A stretch of DNA of 64,000 nt from CBDBBY01 sp965203795 (GTDB lineage Bacteria > Pseudomonadota > Alphaproteobacteria > Rhodobacterales > Rhodobacteraceae), in the NCBI GenBank assembly GCA_965203795.1, contig OZ241915.1, positions 2,542,001 to 2,606,000 on the forward strand, read 5' to 3'. The translations under genes were made by a program, and so were the position numbers. A model generated the notes under the pieces. It had not been told where the DNA came from. It saw nothing but the letters and a program-made list of their open reading frames with translations, and did not search any database. Below are positions 44,657 through 53,589 of this stretch, one piece after another. Each line of letters begins with the position of its first letter. Within the stretch, counting starts at the first letter, position 1.

Positions 44657-45400
44657 ATGGAGGCCGCGGTGGCGAAGCAGCCTGGATTTTGGGACGTCGA
44701 GGAGCGGTTGAGGGAGATTTCGGCGGACGGCGATCCGCTGGAGACGCTGGCCGGGGCGGTGGATTTCGAGCGGTTCCGGCCGATCCTCGAGCGGGCCGCA
44801 GGGAAGCCGCCGGGCCCGAAGGGCGGCCGTCCGGCCTTGGACGTCGTGCCGGAGTTCAGGATGCTCGTGCTGCAAAGCTTTAACGGGCTGTCGCTCGCCG
44901 CGACCGAGGCGATGGTGCGCGACCGGCCGGGCTGGATGCGCTTCTGCGGGCTCGGGCTGCGCGACAGGGCGCCGGACGCGAACACGCTGTGGGACTTCCG
45001 CGAGGCGCCGGTCAAGGCCGACGCGCTGGACAGGCTGTTCCGGGAGCTGGACCGGGCGATCAACGAGGCCGGCTGCACTCCCCGGTCCGGCCGGATCGTG
45101 GACGCCTCCCTGGTCTCCGCGCCCCGCCAGCGCGCCGGCGCCGACGAAAAGGCCGCGATCAAGGAGGGGCGAACCGCCCGGGAGATATGGCCCGGCGAGC
45201 CCGCCAAGGCGGCGCGGAAGGACACGGACGCGCGCTGGACCGTCAAGTTCCGCAAGGCGAAGCTCCGGCCGGACGGCGCGGAGCAGGTGGACATCGCCAT
45301 CCCGGTGTTCGGCTACAAGTCCCACATCAGCGTGGACCGGAAGCACGGGATCATCCGGCGGCAGATCGCCGCGGACGCCGCCGCCCATGACGGCGCGAGG
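44657..45400 (+). pseudogene. IS5-family transposase, C-terminally truncated
   Basis: The start MEAAVAKQPGFWDVEERLRE leads into the N-terminal domain (VVPEFRMLVLQSFNGLSLAA and DRAPDANTLWDFREA). The first catalytic Asp region is SGRIVDASLVSAPRQR, and the second lies near DARWTVKFRKAKLRPDG and VFGYKSHISVDRKHGIIRR. Homology stops at about residue 245 (ADAAAHDG), where DNA jumps to the IS right end; the frame continues by chance to 45751. The catalytic Glu region is absent, so it is inactive. Confidence 0.8.
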
Positions 45401-45565
45401 GCCGGAAACGGCCCGGATCCCGCTCCCCGGCACTCCGAACAGGTCGGCAGCGGCCCCAATCAAGCAATCCGGACCTCCAAATCGGCCGGAATGGGCGGAA
45501 TGCCGCGGCCGCCGACCCGCGAAGCCGACCGAAACGCGGAATCAGGCCGTTGTCGGAGGCGTCCA
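45400..45565 (+). repeat. IS right-end repeat, copy 3
   Basis: Third copy of the segment seen at 41414 and 44263, here forming the actual right end of the IS with its terminal inverted repeat. Shared pattern: ACCTCCAAATCGGCCGGAAT, then CGAAGCCGACCGAAACGCGG. Confidence 0.7.
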
Positions 45566-45781
45566 GGTTCCTCAGGACAGGGGCACGCATATCGAGCTGA
45601 ACACCTTCCACGCGATGCCGCGGGGGTATCCCATGTCCGTCCGACATCGCCATCAAGCCGAAGCAGGACGGCGGAGCCATGTGCGCGGCCGCTGGAGATA
45701 GCGCAGATCTCATCATCGAATTGCGTGCAAAGGGAGGGTATCCGGGGTTAAGGCGATCCCTGTAAACGGAGGTATCGCGCG

Positions 45782-46282
45782 ATGGATGACTGGTACGCCA
45801 ATCCTGTTGTCTGGACGTTGGTCGGGCTGGCGCTGGTCGCTGCGGCTAACCGGTTCTGGTATTGGCGAGGGCAGATCGACAGTGACCGTGACGCCTTCAG
45901 GCAGTTCGTGACTGAAATCGGGGTGAAAATCGACAATGTCCAAGAGAATGTTCACGAACTGCTCGGAGCAGCGCGTGCTGTCAGCAAGCCCGGCAGACCT
46001 CGGAAGCTGACCGAATTAGGCAGCAAGGTAGGTAAATCCTTGGAATCCAAGGGAATTTTCCATGATATCGAGCCGCTTCTAAGCGACCGGGTTCATGGAA
46101 AGCTGCCGTATCAGATACACGATGTCTGTTTCGAGTACGTCGACAGCGAATTGGAGCCATCCCCTGAAATGGAGGCCGTGATTCGCTCGTGCGCTTACGA
46201 GAACGGGGTCAAGCGCGAAGATATCCTTGAGGTTATGGCCATAGAGCTGCGAGACCGGCTGCTGCCGGAACAGGAGAAATAG
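45782..46282 (+). CDS. Membrane-anchored protein of unknown function
   Basis: 166 residues. One N-terminal membrane helix (about residues 9-27, VVWTLVGLALVAAANRFWYW) precedes a soluble region: DSDRDAFRQFVTEIGVKIDN looks coiled-coil, then RPRKLTELGSKVGKSLESKG and a helical C-terminus DILEVMAIELRDRLLPEQEK. I recognise no family. A GGAGG sequence nine bases before the ATG supports expression. It stands alone between an IS and a decayed transposase fragment, so it is part of the accessory zone; an effector role is possible but unproven. Confidence 0.65.
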   Translation: MDDWYANPVVWTLVGLALVAAANRFWYWRGQIDSDRDAFRQFVTEIGVKIDNVQENVHELLGAARAVSKPGRPRKLTELGSKVGKSLESKGIFHDIEPLLSDRVHGKLPYQIHDVCFEYVDSELEPSPEMEAVIRSCAYENGVKREDILEVMAIELRDRLLPEQEK

Positions 46283-46419
46283 TCTGCGCGGCGAGGAATG
46301 CCGCCCGCCCGCGATGCCGCTGGCGCAACTTCGGAAACATTGATCCGCGCCCTGTTTCGGCGCGTGGAACCGCTGCGGCCGCGCCGGAGGGAAGCCCGCG
46401 CGGGGCGATGAGCCGCTGT

Positions 46420-46570
46420 CCGCAGATGGGCTCGCTGCAGCCACGCTTCATGAAGTCTGCGAGGATGCGCCCGACGGTGCTTTCACCGGGATCCGTCCCT
46501 TCGAACCCCTCGCGCCGGATTGCAGCAACGCTCTTGGCAGAGGCCTCGGGCCTGCACCGGAACAGACGCG
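46420..46570 (-). pseudogene. Possible IS481-type transposase fragment
   Basis: On the minus strand a short stretch reads SVAAIRREGFEGTDPGESTV then GRILADFMKRG, which resembles the helix-turn-helix linker (R-x-G-x-x-x-S-E-S-T-V-G-R-I-L) of IS481/IS3-like transposases. Nothing before or after it matches, so at most this is a small relic. Confidence 0.35.
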
Positions 46571-46761
46571 GCGCTTGCGAGCCGGGTGTTCGATCAGAAA
46601 GCTTCAATTCTGGGTCTCCGAACTGTTCGCATCGCTGAACACAACCTGGATGCCCCGCGCGCCGCGTTGCGAGAGCGGAGTGCCAGCAATGCCTGAACCC
46701 ATCCGATTGGGCAAAGTTCCCCGTCTCAGGACAAACCGCAGATCACTTGCGAACACTTGAT

Positions 46762-46784
46762 ATTGTGCCGGAATAAGGCACAAT
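46762..46784. promoter_or_regulatory. Inverted repeat upstream of narK1
   Basis: ATTGTGCC (46762-46769), seven-base spacer, GGCACAAT (46777-46784): perfect 8-bp arms, 43 bp before the narK1 start. It overlaps a TTGAT half-site (46758-46762), but a complete FNR-type TTGAT-N4-ATCAA box is not present. It could be the operator of a nitrate- or oxygen-responsive regulator. Confidence 0.45.
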
Positions 46785-46827
46785 GCGCTAAAACGCGTCG
46801 CTGGTACGCAGTTCTGGAAGTGCGCCC

Positions 46828-48159
46828 ATGCACACTCTCGATGATGTAACCCGCGCAGATCAGTACCGGGCCTTGGGGCTCAGCACGTTCGCGTTCACCG
46901 TGTGCTTCGCGGTGTGGACGATCTTTTCCATCATCGGCGTCAAGATCAAGGCTGACCTCGGCCTGAACGACACGCAGTTCGGACTCCTCATCGCCACGCC
47001 GGTGCTGACCGGGTCGGTGAGCAGGATCTTTCTGGGCGTCTGGACGGAGCAGTACGGCGGCCGGATCATGTTCCCGCTGCAGATGCTGATCACTTCGGTC
47101 TGCGTATGGCTTCTGACTTCGGTAACGACCTACGAAATGTTCCTTCTTGCGGCGCTCGGGCTGGGCCTCGCAGGCGGCTCGTTCATCGTGGGCGTGGCCT
47201 ACACCTCGCGCTGGTTCGAAAAGGAGCGCCAAGGCACGGCGCTCGGAATTTTCGGCGTCGGCAACGTCGGCGCCGCGGTCACCAACTTCGGCGCGCCGTT
47301 CCTCGTCGTCGCGGTCGGCTGGGAGGACACGGCGCGGATCTACGCTTTGGCGCTGGCGGTCACTGCAGTGGCGTTCTACCTCCTTGCCAAATCGGACCCC
47401 GAGCAGACGCGGCGCGCGGAGTCCGGCGAAGGCCGGGTAGCGACCAAGACGCAGATCGCGCCGCTCAGGCAGCTTCGGGTCTGGAGGTTCGCCACCTACT
47501 ATTTCTTCGTCTTCGGCGCGTTTGTCGCGCTCGCTTCGTTCCTGCCGCGCTACTACGTGGGCGCCTACGGAATGGGCCTGACGGCCGCCGGCGTGTTCGC
47601 CGGGCTTTATTCCCTGCCCGGGTCGGTGTTCCGGGCGCTCGGGGGCTGGATGTCCGACAAGCTTGGAGCGCGCTGGGTGATGTATTTCACCTTCATCGTG
47701 TCGCTCGCAGTGCTCTTCGTCATGAGCTACCCGAGCACCGTCTACATCGTGCAAGGCGTCGAAGGGCCCATCCGGTTCGAAATCCGCATCGGCTTGGAGT
47801 TGTTCGTTGCGCTTACCGTGATCCTCGGTTTCGCGATGAGCCTCGGAAAGGCGGCGGTCTACAAGCACATTCCGGTCTATTATCCGCACCATGTCGGCCC
47901 GGTGGGCGGGCTGGTGGGCATGATCGGAGGGCTTGGCGGCTTCGTCCTGCCGATCGCGTTCGGCATCCTGCTCGACCTCACAGGCGTTTGGACGGCGCCG
48001 TTCATGCTCCTGTTCGGCATCGTAGCGGTGAGCACGATCTGGATGCATGTCGCGATCCGCAAGATGCAGCGCTCGAGGCATCCGGAGCTGATCGACGAGA
48101 CCGATTTGTCCGACGTTCCCGAGGAGCCGCTTCCGGAATGGGGCTTCCATTCCAAATGA
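46828..48159 (+). CDS. narK1: Nitrate/nitrite transporter, NarK1 type
   Basis: 443 residues, 12 membrane helices, major facilitator superfamily. GLGLAGGSFIVGVAYTSRWF is the nitrate-porter signature region, followed by ERQGTALGIFGVGNVGAAVT. NarK1-type proteins are usually nitrate/proton symporters. It is the first gene of the nar cluster, with narK2 57 bp downstream. The C-terminal tail is acidic (DETDLSDVPEEPLPE). Confidence 0.9.
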   Translation: MHTLDDVTRADQYRALGLSTFAFTVCFAVWTIFSIIGVKIKADLGLNDTQFGLLIATPVLTGSVSRIFLGVWTEQYGGRIMFPLQMLITSVCVWLLTSVTTYEMFLLAALGLGLAGGSFIVGVAYTSRWFEKERQGTALGIFGVGNVGAAVTNFGAPFLVVAVGWEDTARIYALALAVTAVAFYLLAKSDPEQTRRAESGEGRVATKTQIAPLRQLRVWRFATYYFFVFGAFVALASFLPRYYVGAYGMGLTAAGVFAGLYSLPGSVFRALGGWMSDKLGARWVMYFTFIVSLAVLFVMSYPSTVYIVQGVEGPIRFEIRIGLELFVALTVILGFAMSLGKAAVYKHIPVYYPHHVGPVGGLVGMIGGLGGFVLPIAFGILLDLTGVWTAPFMLLFGIVAVSTIWMHVAIRKMQRSRHPELIDETDLSDVPEEPLPEWGFHSK

Positions 48160-48216
48160 CAGGGCGGCCGTTCATGGCGGCATCGGTCGGACGGCCGCAA
48201 TTCGACGGATAGGGCG

Positions 48217-49824
48217 ATGGGAAAAGACCTGAGGAACTACACACCCGACGATGAAGGCTTCTGGACTTCGACCGGCCGGGCCATCGCAACCCGCAATCTT
48301 TGGATTTCGATCCCGTCGCTCCTCTGCGGCTTCGCGGTCTGGCTCTACTGGGGCATCATCACGGTGCAGATGATCAACCTCGGGTTCCCGTTCGAGAATT
48401 CCGAGCTGTTCACGCTGACCGCCATCGCCGGCCTGACAGGAGCGACGCTGCGCATTCCTTCGACCTTCTTCATCCGCATCGCCGGCGGGCGAAACACGGT
48501 CTTCTTCACCACGGCCCTCCTCATGATTCCGGCCGCGGGCACGGGGTTCGCGCTGCAGGATCCGCAGACGCCGCTATGGCAGTTCCAGCTGCTCGCGCTG
48601 CTCAGCGGCATCGGCGGCGGCAATTTCGCGTCCTCGATGTCGAACATCAGCTTCTTCTTTCCGAAGCGGATCCAAGGATACGCGCTGGGGATGAACGCGG
48701 GGCTGGGGAACTTCGGCGTCACGACGATGCAGATCCTCATCCCGCTGGTGATGACTTTCGGCATCTTCGGCGGGGTGCCGATGGCGCTGGAGAACACTTC
48801 CGGCACCTTGATCGGAAAGATCCCTGCCGGCTCCGATACCTACCTGCACAACGCCGGCTTCGTCTGGCTGGTCTTTCTGGTGCCGCTGGCGGTCGCCGGC
48901 TGGCTGGGCATGAACAACATCCGGGATGCGCACGTCTCGCCCGACATTCCGAATCCGCTTTCGGCCTTCGGCATCATCGCGGGCATGTTGGCGATCGGGC
49001 TGCTGTGCGCCGGATTCGGCCTTTGGCTGATGCTGCCGGCGGAGGTGGGCGGCTCGGGCTTCTCGACCTCCAAATGGATCGTGCTTCTGGTCGTGATCGC
49101 ACTGACCGTCGGCTGCCTGCGGCTGATACCGGGCCAAGTCGGAAGGAATCTTGCGCGCCAGTACCGGATATTCCGGAACAAGCACACTTGGGCGATGACC
49201 ATCATCTATACGATGACGTTCGGATCCTTCATCGGCTACTCGGCGGCCTTCGCGCTCACGATCAAGGTCGTATTCGGCTTCCAGCATCTGGAGGTCGGCG
49301 GCGTCATGACCCACGACACCGTGAATCCCAACGGCCCCTCGGCCTTGATGTACGCATGGATGGGCCCATTCATCGGGGCGCTCATCAGACCGCTCGGCGG
49401 AATGCTGGCGGACAGGATCGGCGGAGCCAAGGTCACGCAGGCGATTTCCTTCGTGATGCTCGCCTGCGCGCTGGCGCTGGCCTACATACTCCAGCTCGCC
49501 TACGTGTCCGCGACGCCCGAAACGCTGTTCCTGCCGTTCATGGCTCTGTTCCTGGTGCTGTTCGCGGCCACGGGCATCGGAAACGGCTCGACGTTCCGGA
49601 CGATAGCCGTCGCGTTCAACGAGGAGCAGGCGGGGCCGGTCCTTGGCTGGACCTCCGCGGTCGCCGCGTACGGCGCGTTCGTCATTCCGCAGGTCTTCGG
49701 CGAGGAGATGAGCGCCGGAACGCCTGAGCTCGCGCTGTACAGCTTCGCCGCCTTCTACGCGTTCTGCATCGCGCTGAATTACTGGTTCTATTTGCGGCCC
49801 AATGCCTACATCAAGAATCCGTAG
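48217..49824 (+). CDS. narK2: Nitrate/nitrite antiporter, NarK2 type
   Basis: 535 residues with 12 or more helices. It carries both nitrate signatures: GIGGGNFASSMSNISFFFPK and, in the second half, GIGNGSTFRTIAVAFNEEQA. NarK2-type proteins usually exchange nitrate for nitrite. A long loop between helices 5 and 6 (about residues 190-220) is typical. In many bacteria narK1 and narK2 are fused; here they are separate. narG follows after 30 bp. Confidence 0.92.
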   Translation: MGKDLRNYTPDDEGFWTSTGRAIATRNLWISIPSLLCGFAVWLYWGIITVQMINLGFPFENSELFTLTAIAGLTGATLRIPSTFFIRIAGGRNTVFFTTALLMIPAAGTGFALQDPQTPLWQFQLLALLSGIGGGNFASSMSNISFFFPKRIQGYALGMNAGLGNFGVTTMQILIPLVMTFGIFGGVPMALENTSGTLIGKIPAGSDTYLHNAGFVWLVFLVPLAVAGWLGMNNIRDAHVSPDIPNPLSAFGIIAGMLAIGLLCAGFGLWLMLPAEVGGSGFSTSKWIVLLVVIALTVGCLRLIPGQVGRNLARQYRIFRNKHTWAMTIIYTMTFGSFIGYSAAFALTIKVVFGFQHLEVGGVMTHDTVNPNGPSALMYAWMGPFIGALIRPLGGMLADRIGGAKVTQAISFVMLACALALAYILQLAYVSATPETLFLPFMALFLVLFAATGIGNGSTFRTIAVAFNEEQAGPVLGWTSAVAAYGAFVIPQVFGEEMSAGTPELALYSFAAFYAFCIALNYWFYLRPNAYIKNP

Positions 49825-49854
49825 CCGGAACCCAGAACGCTTCGGGAGCGACTC

Positions 49855-52800
49855 ATGAGCCACCTGCTCGACAGATTGAACTTCTTCCGGTCGAAAGAGC
49901 TGGAGCGGTTCGCGGACGGCCACGGCCACGTCACGCGCGAAAGCCGGGATTGGGAGGAAACCTACCGGAACCGATGGCAGCACGACAAGATCGTGCGCTC
50001 GACGCACGGCGTGAACTGCACCGGCTCCTGCTCCTGGAAGATCTACGTGAAGTCGGGGATCGTAACCTGGGAGACCCAGGAGACGGACTACCCGAGGACC
50101 CGGCCGGACCTGCCGAACCACGAGCCCCGCGGCTGCTCGCGCGGAGCGAGCTACAGCTGGTACCTGTATTCCTCCTGCCGGGTGAAGCATCCGCTGGTCA
50201 GGGGCAGGCTGCTGAAGGCTTGGCGAAGGCTGCGCGGCTCCATGTCGCCCGTCGCGGCATGGAAGGCGCTGCAGGCGGATCCGGCGTTGCGGGCCGATTA
50301 CGTGAAATCGCGCGGAAAGGGCGGCTTCGTCCGCGCGAGCTGGAATGAGGCGACCGAGATCATCGCCGCCGCGAACGCTTACACGGCAAGGGAGCACGGC
50401 CCCGACCGGGTCATCGGGTTCTCGCCGATCCCCGCAATGTCGATGGTCAGCTACGCCGCCGGCTCCCGGTACCTCAGCCTGATCGGCGGCGTGTGCATGT
50501 CGTTCTACGATTGGTACTGCGATCTGCCGCCCGCCTCGCCGATGACGTGGGGCGAGCAGACCGACGTTCCGGAAAGCGCCGACTGGTACAATTCCGGCTT
50601 CCTTCTGCTCTGGGGCTCCAACGTTCCGCAGACGAGGACGCCCGACGCGCATTTCTACACGGAGGCGCGCTACCGGGGCACGAAGTCGGCGGTGATCTGC
50701 CCCGATTATTCGGAGGCCGCGAAATTCGGGGACATCTGGCTCAACGTGAAGCAGGGCACCGATGCCGCTCTGGCGATGGCGTTCGGCCATGTCATTCTGC
50801 GCGAGTTCCACCTGGACAGGCAGGTCGGATATTTCGCGGACTACTGCCGACGCTACTCGGACCTGCCGATGCTCGTGGTTCTGGAGGAGCAGAACGGTAA
50901 GCTTTTCCCTGGCCGGTTCCTGCGCGCGAGCGATCTGGACGCCAATCTCGGCGAAGACAACAACCCGGACTGGAAGACCGTGGCGTGGGACGGAGCAGCC
51001 GGAGGCCCTGCGGTCCCCAACGGCTCGATCGGGTTCCGCTGGGGCGAGCAGGGCAAGTGGAATCTCGAAGCCCGGGCCGGCGGCGAAGAGGCGAAACTCG
51101 CGCTGAGCTTCGCGGAGAGCGGCGTCCACGACGAAATCGCTTCCGTCGGGTTCCCTTATTTCGGCGGATGCGCGACCGATTTCTATTCGACCGGGGACAC
51201 AAGGCCGGACGTGCTGGAGCGCAACGTGCCCGCGAAAAGGCTTCCGGCCGAGGGCGGGACCGTGCTCGTGGCGACGGTGTTCGACCTCATGTGCGCGAAT
51301 TACGGGCTGGACCGCGGCCTCGGCGGCGACTGGGTCGCGAAGGACTACGCCGAGGACGTTCCGGGCACGCCCGCCTGGGCGGAAAGGATCACCGGCGTCG
51401 CCGCCGACAAGATCGCGCATGTCGCGCGCGAGTTCGCGTCCAACGCCGAAAAGACCGGCGGGAAGTCCATGGTGATCATCGGCGCGGCGATGAACCATTG
51501 GTACCACATGGACATGAACTACCGCGGCGTCATCAACATGCTTGTGCTCTGCGGCTGCGTCGGCCAGCCGGGCGGGGGCTGGGCGCATTACGTGGGCCAG
51601 GAGAAGCTGCGCCCGCAGACCGGATGGCTGCCGCTGGCGTTCGCGCTGGATTGGGGTCGCCCGCCCCGCCAGATGAATTCGACCTCGATGTGGTACGCGC
51701 ATACCGACCAGTGGCGCTACGAGACGCTGTCGTCGAAGGAAATCCTTTCCCCGACCGCTCCCGGCGGGAGCTGGGACGCCGCGCTGATCGACTTCAACAT
51801 CCGCGCGGAGCGGATGGGCTGGCTGCCGTCCGCGCCGCAGCTTAGGACGAACCCGCTCGATGTCGCGCGCGAAGCGAAGGAAGCCGGGCGGGAAGTGCCG
51901 GAGTATGTCGCGTCCCGGCTCGCGTCGGGCGATCTGCAGATGTCCTGCGAGGATCCGGACGCGCCGGAGAACTGGCCGCGCAACCTCTTCGTATGGCGGT
52001 CCAATCTCCTCGGATCGTCCGGCAAGGGCCACGAGTACTTCCTCAAGCACCTGCTCGGCACCGACCACGGGGTGATGGGGCGCGACCTTGGGAGCGAGGC
52101 GTCCGAGAAGCCCAAGGAGGCCATCTGGCACGAGGATGCGCCGGAGGGCAAGCTGGACCTGCTGGTCTGCATCGACTTCCGCATGAGCACGACCGCGGTC
52201 TACTCCGACATCGTGCTGCCTACGGCTTCCTGGTACGAAAAGAACGATCTGAACACGTCGGACATGCATCCGTTCATCCACCCGCTGCAGGCGGCCGTGG
52301 ATCCTGCCTACGAGTCGAGGTCGGACTGGGAGATATTCAAGTCGATCGCGAAGAAGTTCCAGGAGATCGCGCCCGAAATCCTCGGCCGGGAGACCGACGT
52401 CGTCGCGCTGCCGATCCTGCACGACACGCCGGGCGAGATCGCCCAGTCCGAAGTCCGCGACTGGAAGAAGGGCGAGTGCGACCTGGTGCCGGGCAAGACG
52501 GCGCCGAGCTTCGTTCCCGTGGAGCGGGACTACGCGGCCGTCCACGACCGCTTCGTGGCACTCGGGCCGCTGATGTCGAAGATCGGCAACGGCGGCAAGG
52601 GGATCAGCTGGAACACCGAAGAGGAGGTCGAGCGGCTCGGCGAGCTGAACGGGGTCTGGGCCGATGGCCCGAGCAGCGGCTGTCCGAAGATCGTCAGCGA
52701 CATCGACGCCGCCGAGGTTATCCTGATGCTCGCGCCCGAAACCAACGGCGAGGTCGCGGTCAAGGCGTGGAAGGCCTTGGGCCAGGCGACCGGTCGCGAT

Positions 52801-53589
52801 CATGTCCACTTGGCGATGCCGAAGGAGGACGAGAAGATCCGGTTCCGCGACATCGCCGCCCAGCCCAGGAAGATCATCTCCTCGCCGACCTGGTCGGGCG
52901 TCGAGTCGGAGAAGGTCTGCTACAACGCCGGCTACACGAACGTGCACGAGCTGATACCCTGGCGCACGCTCACCGGGCGCCAGCAGCTCTACCAGGACCA
53001 TCTTTGGATGCGCGCGTTCGGGGAGGGGTTCATGTCCTACCGGCCGCCGGTCGACCTGAAGACTATCACCGATGAGGTCCGGGCCGACAGCGATCGGCCG
53101 CATGTCGTCCTTAACTTCATCACCCCGCATCAGAAATGGGGCATTCATTCCACTTACTCCGACAATCTGCTGATGCTGACGATGAATCGCGGAGGCCCGG
53201 TGGTCTGGATATCGGAACGCGACGCCGGAGCGGCCGGAATCGAGGACAACGACTGGGTCGAGGCCTTCAACATCAACGGCGCGCTGGTCGCCCGCGCGGT
53301 CGTGAGCCAGCGCATCAAGGACGGCACGGCCTACATGTACCACGCGCAGGAGAAGATCCTGAACACGCCCGGCTCGGAATGGACCGGGCGCCGGGGCGGA
53401 ATCCACAATTCGGTCACCCGCGCGATCCTCAAGCCCACGCACATGATCGGCGGCTACGCACAGCAATCCTACGGATTCAACTACTACGGCACCGTAGGCT
53501 CGAACCGGGACGAGTTCGTCGTCGTCCGTAAGATGGAGAAAGTCGACTGGCTCGACCGCGAGTCGGCGCGCGAGGAGGCAGTCCAATGA
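49855..53589 (+). CDS. narG: Respiratory nitrate reductase, alpha subunit NarG
   Basis: 1244 residues, full length. The N-terminal [4Fe-4S] site with an unusual His ligand is present: STHGVNCTGSCSWKIYVKSG, with the last Cys in EPRGCSRGASYSWYLYSSC. The molybdo-bis-MGD domain includes MSMVSYAAGSRYLSLIGGVC and YNSGFLLLWGSNVPQTRTPD, and the C-terminal molybdopterin-binding end FNYYGTVGSNRDEF. It reduces nitrate to nitrite at the cytoplasmic side. It overlaps narH by four bases (ATGA). Confidence 0.97.
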   Translation: MSHLLDRLNFFRSKELERFADGHGHVTRESRDWEETYRNRWQHDKIVRSTHGVNCTGSCSWKIYVKSGIVTWETQETDYPRTRPDLPNHEPRGCSRGASYSWYLYSSCRVKHPLVRGRLLKAWRRLRGSMSPVAAWKALQADPALRADYVKSRGKGGFVRASWNEATEIIAAANAYTAREHGPDRVIGFSPIPAMSMVSYAAGSRYLSLIGGVCMSFYDWYCDLPPASPMTWGEQTDVPESADWYNSGFLLLWGSNVPQTRTPDAHFYTEARYRGTKSAVICPDYSEAAKFGDIWLNVKQGTDAALAMAFGHVILREFHLDRQVGYFADYCRRYSDLPMLVVLEEQNGKLFPGRFLRASDLDANLGEDNNPDWKTVAWDGAAGGPAVPNGSIGFRWGEQGKWNLEARAGGEEAKLALSFAESGVHDEIASVGFPYFGGCATDFYSTGDTRPDVLERNVPAKRLPAEGGTVLVATVFDLMCANYGLDRGLGGDWVAKDYAEDVPGTPAWAERITGVAADKIAHVAREFASNAEKTGGKSMVIIGAAMNHWYHMDMNYRGVINMLVLCGCVGQPGGGWAHYVGQEKLRPQTGWLPLAFALDWGRPPRQMNSTSMWYAHTDQWRYETLSSKEILSPTAPGGSWDAALIDFNIRAERMGWLPSAPQLRTNPLDVAREAKEAGREVPEYVASRLASGDLQMSCEDPDAPENWPRNLFVWRSNLLGSSGKGHEYFLKHLLGTDHGVMGRDLGSEASEKPKEAIWHEDAPEGKLDLLVCIDFRMSTTAVYSDIVLPTASWYEKNDLNTSDMHPFIHPLQAAVDPAYESRSDWEIFKSIAKKFQEIAPEILGRETDVVALPILHDTPGEIAQSEVRDWKKGECDLVPGKTAPSFVPVERDYAAVHDRFVALGPLMSKIGNGGKGISWNTEEEVERLGELNGVWADGPSSGCPKIVSDIDAAEVILMLAPETNGEVAVKAWKALGQATGRDHVHLAMPKEDEKIRFRDIAAQPRKIISSPTWSGVESEKVCYNAGYTNVHELIPWRTLTGRQQLYQDHLWMRAFGEGFMSYRPPVDLKTITDEVRADSDRPHVVLNFITPHQKWGIHSTYSDNLLMLTMNRGGPVVWISERDAGAAGIEDNDWVEAFNINGALVARAVVSQRIKDGTAYMYHAQEKILNTPGSEWTGRRGGIHNSVTRAILKPTHMIGGYAQQSYGFNYYGTVGSNRDEFVVVRKMEKVDWLDRESAREEAVQ

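Larger units (their letters stand above)
44597..45565 (+). mobile_element. IS5-family insertion sequence 3, internally deleted
   Basis: 969 bp bounded by TGGACGCCTCCGGAAACC (44597-44614) and, at the right, GTTGTCGGAGGCGTCCA (45549-45565), whose reverse complement TGGACGCCTCCGACAAC matches the left end except near the inner edge. The transposase start lies inside, but the 3' half of that gene is missing and is replaced by the right-end repeat. No confident target duplication was seen. Confidence 0.75.
46283..46827. other. Accessory debris upstream of narK
   Basis: 545 bp with no intact gene. It holds a probable transposase fragment on the minus strand and, close to narK1, an inverted repeat that may be a regulatory site. 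The remaining sequence is not recognisable. Confidence 0.5.

Noticed and set aside
48574..53586. A very long stop-free stretch on the minus strand opposite narK2 and narG
   Set aside because: It mirrors the codon pattern of the real genes on the plus strand in GC-rich DNA, and its product is Arg/Pro/Asp-rich without domains.
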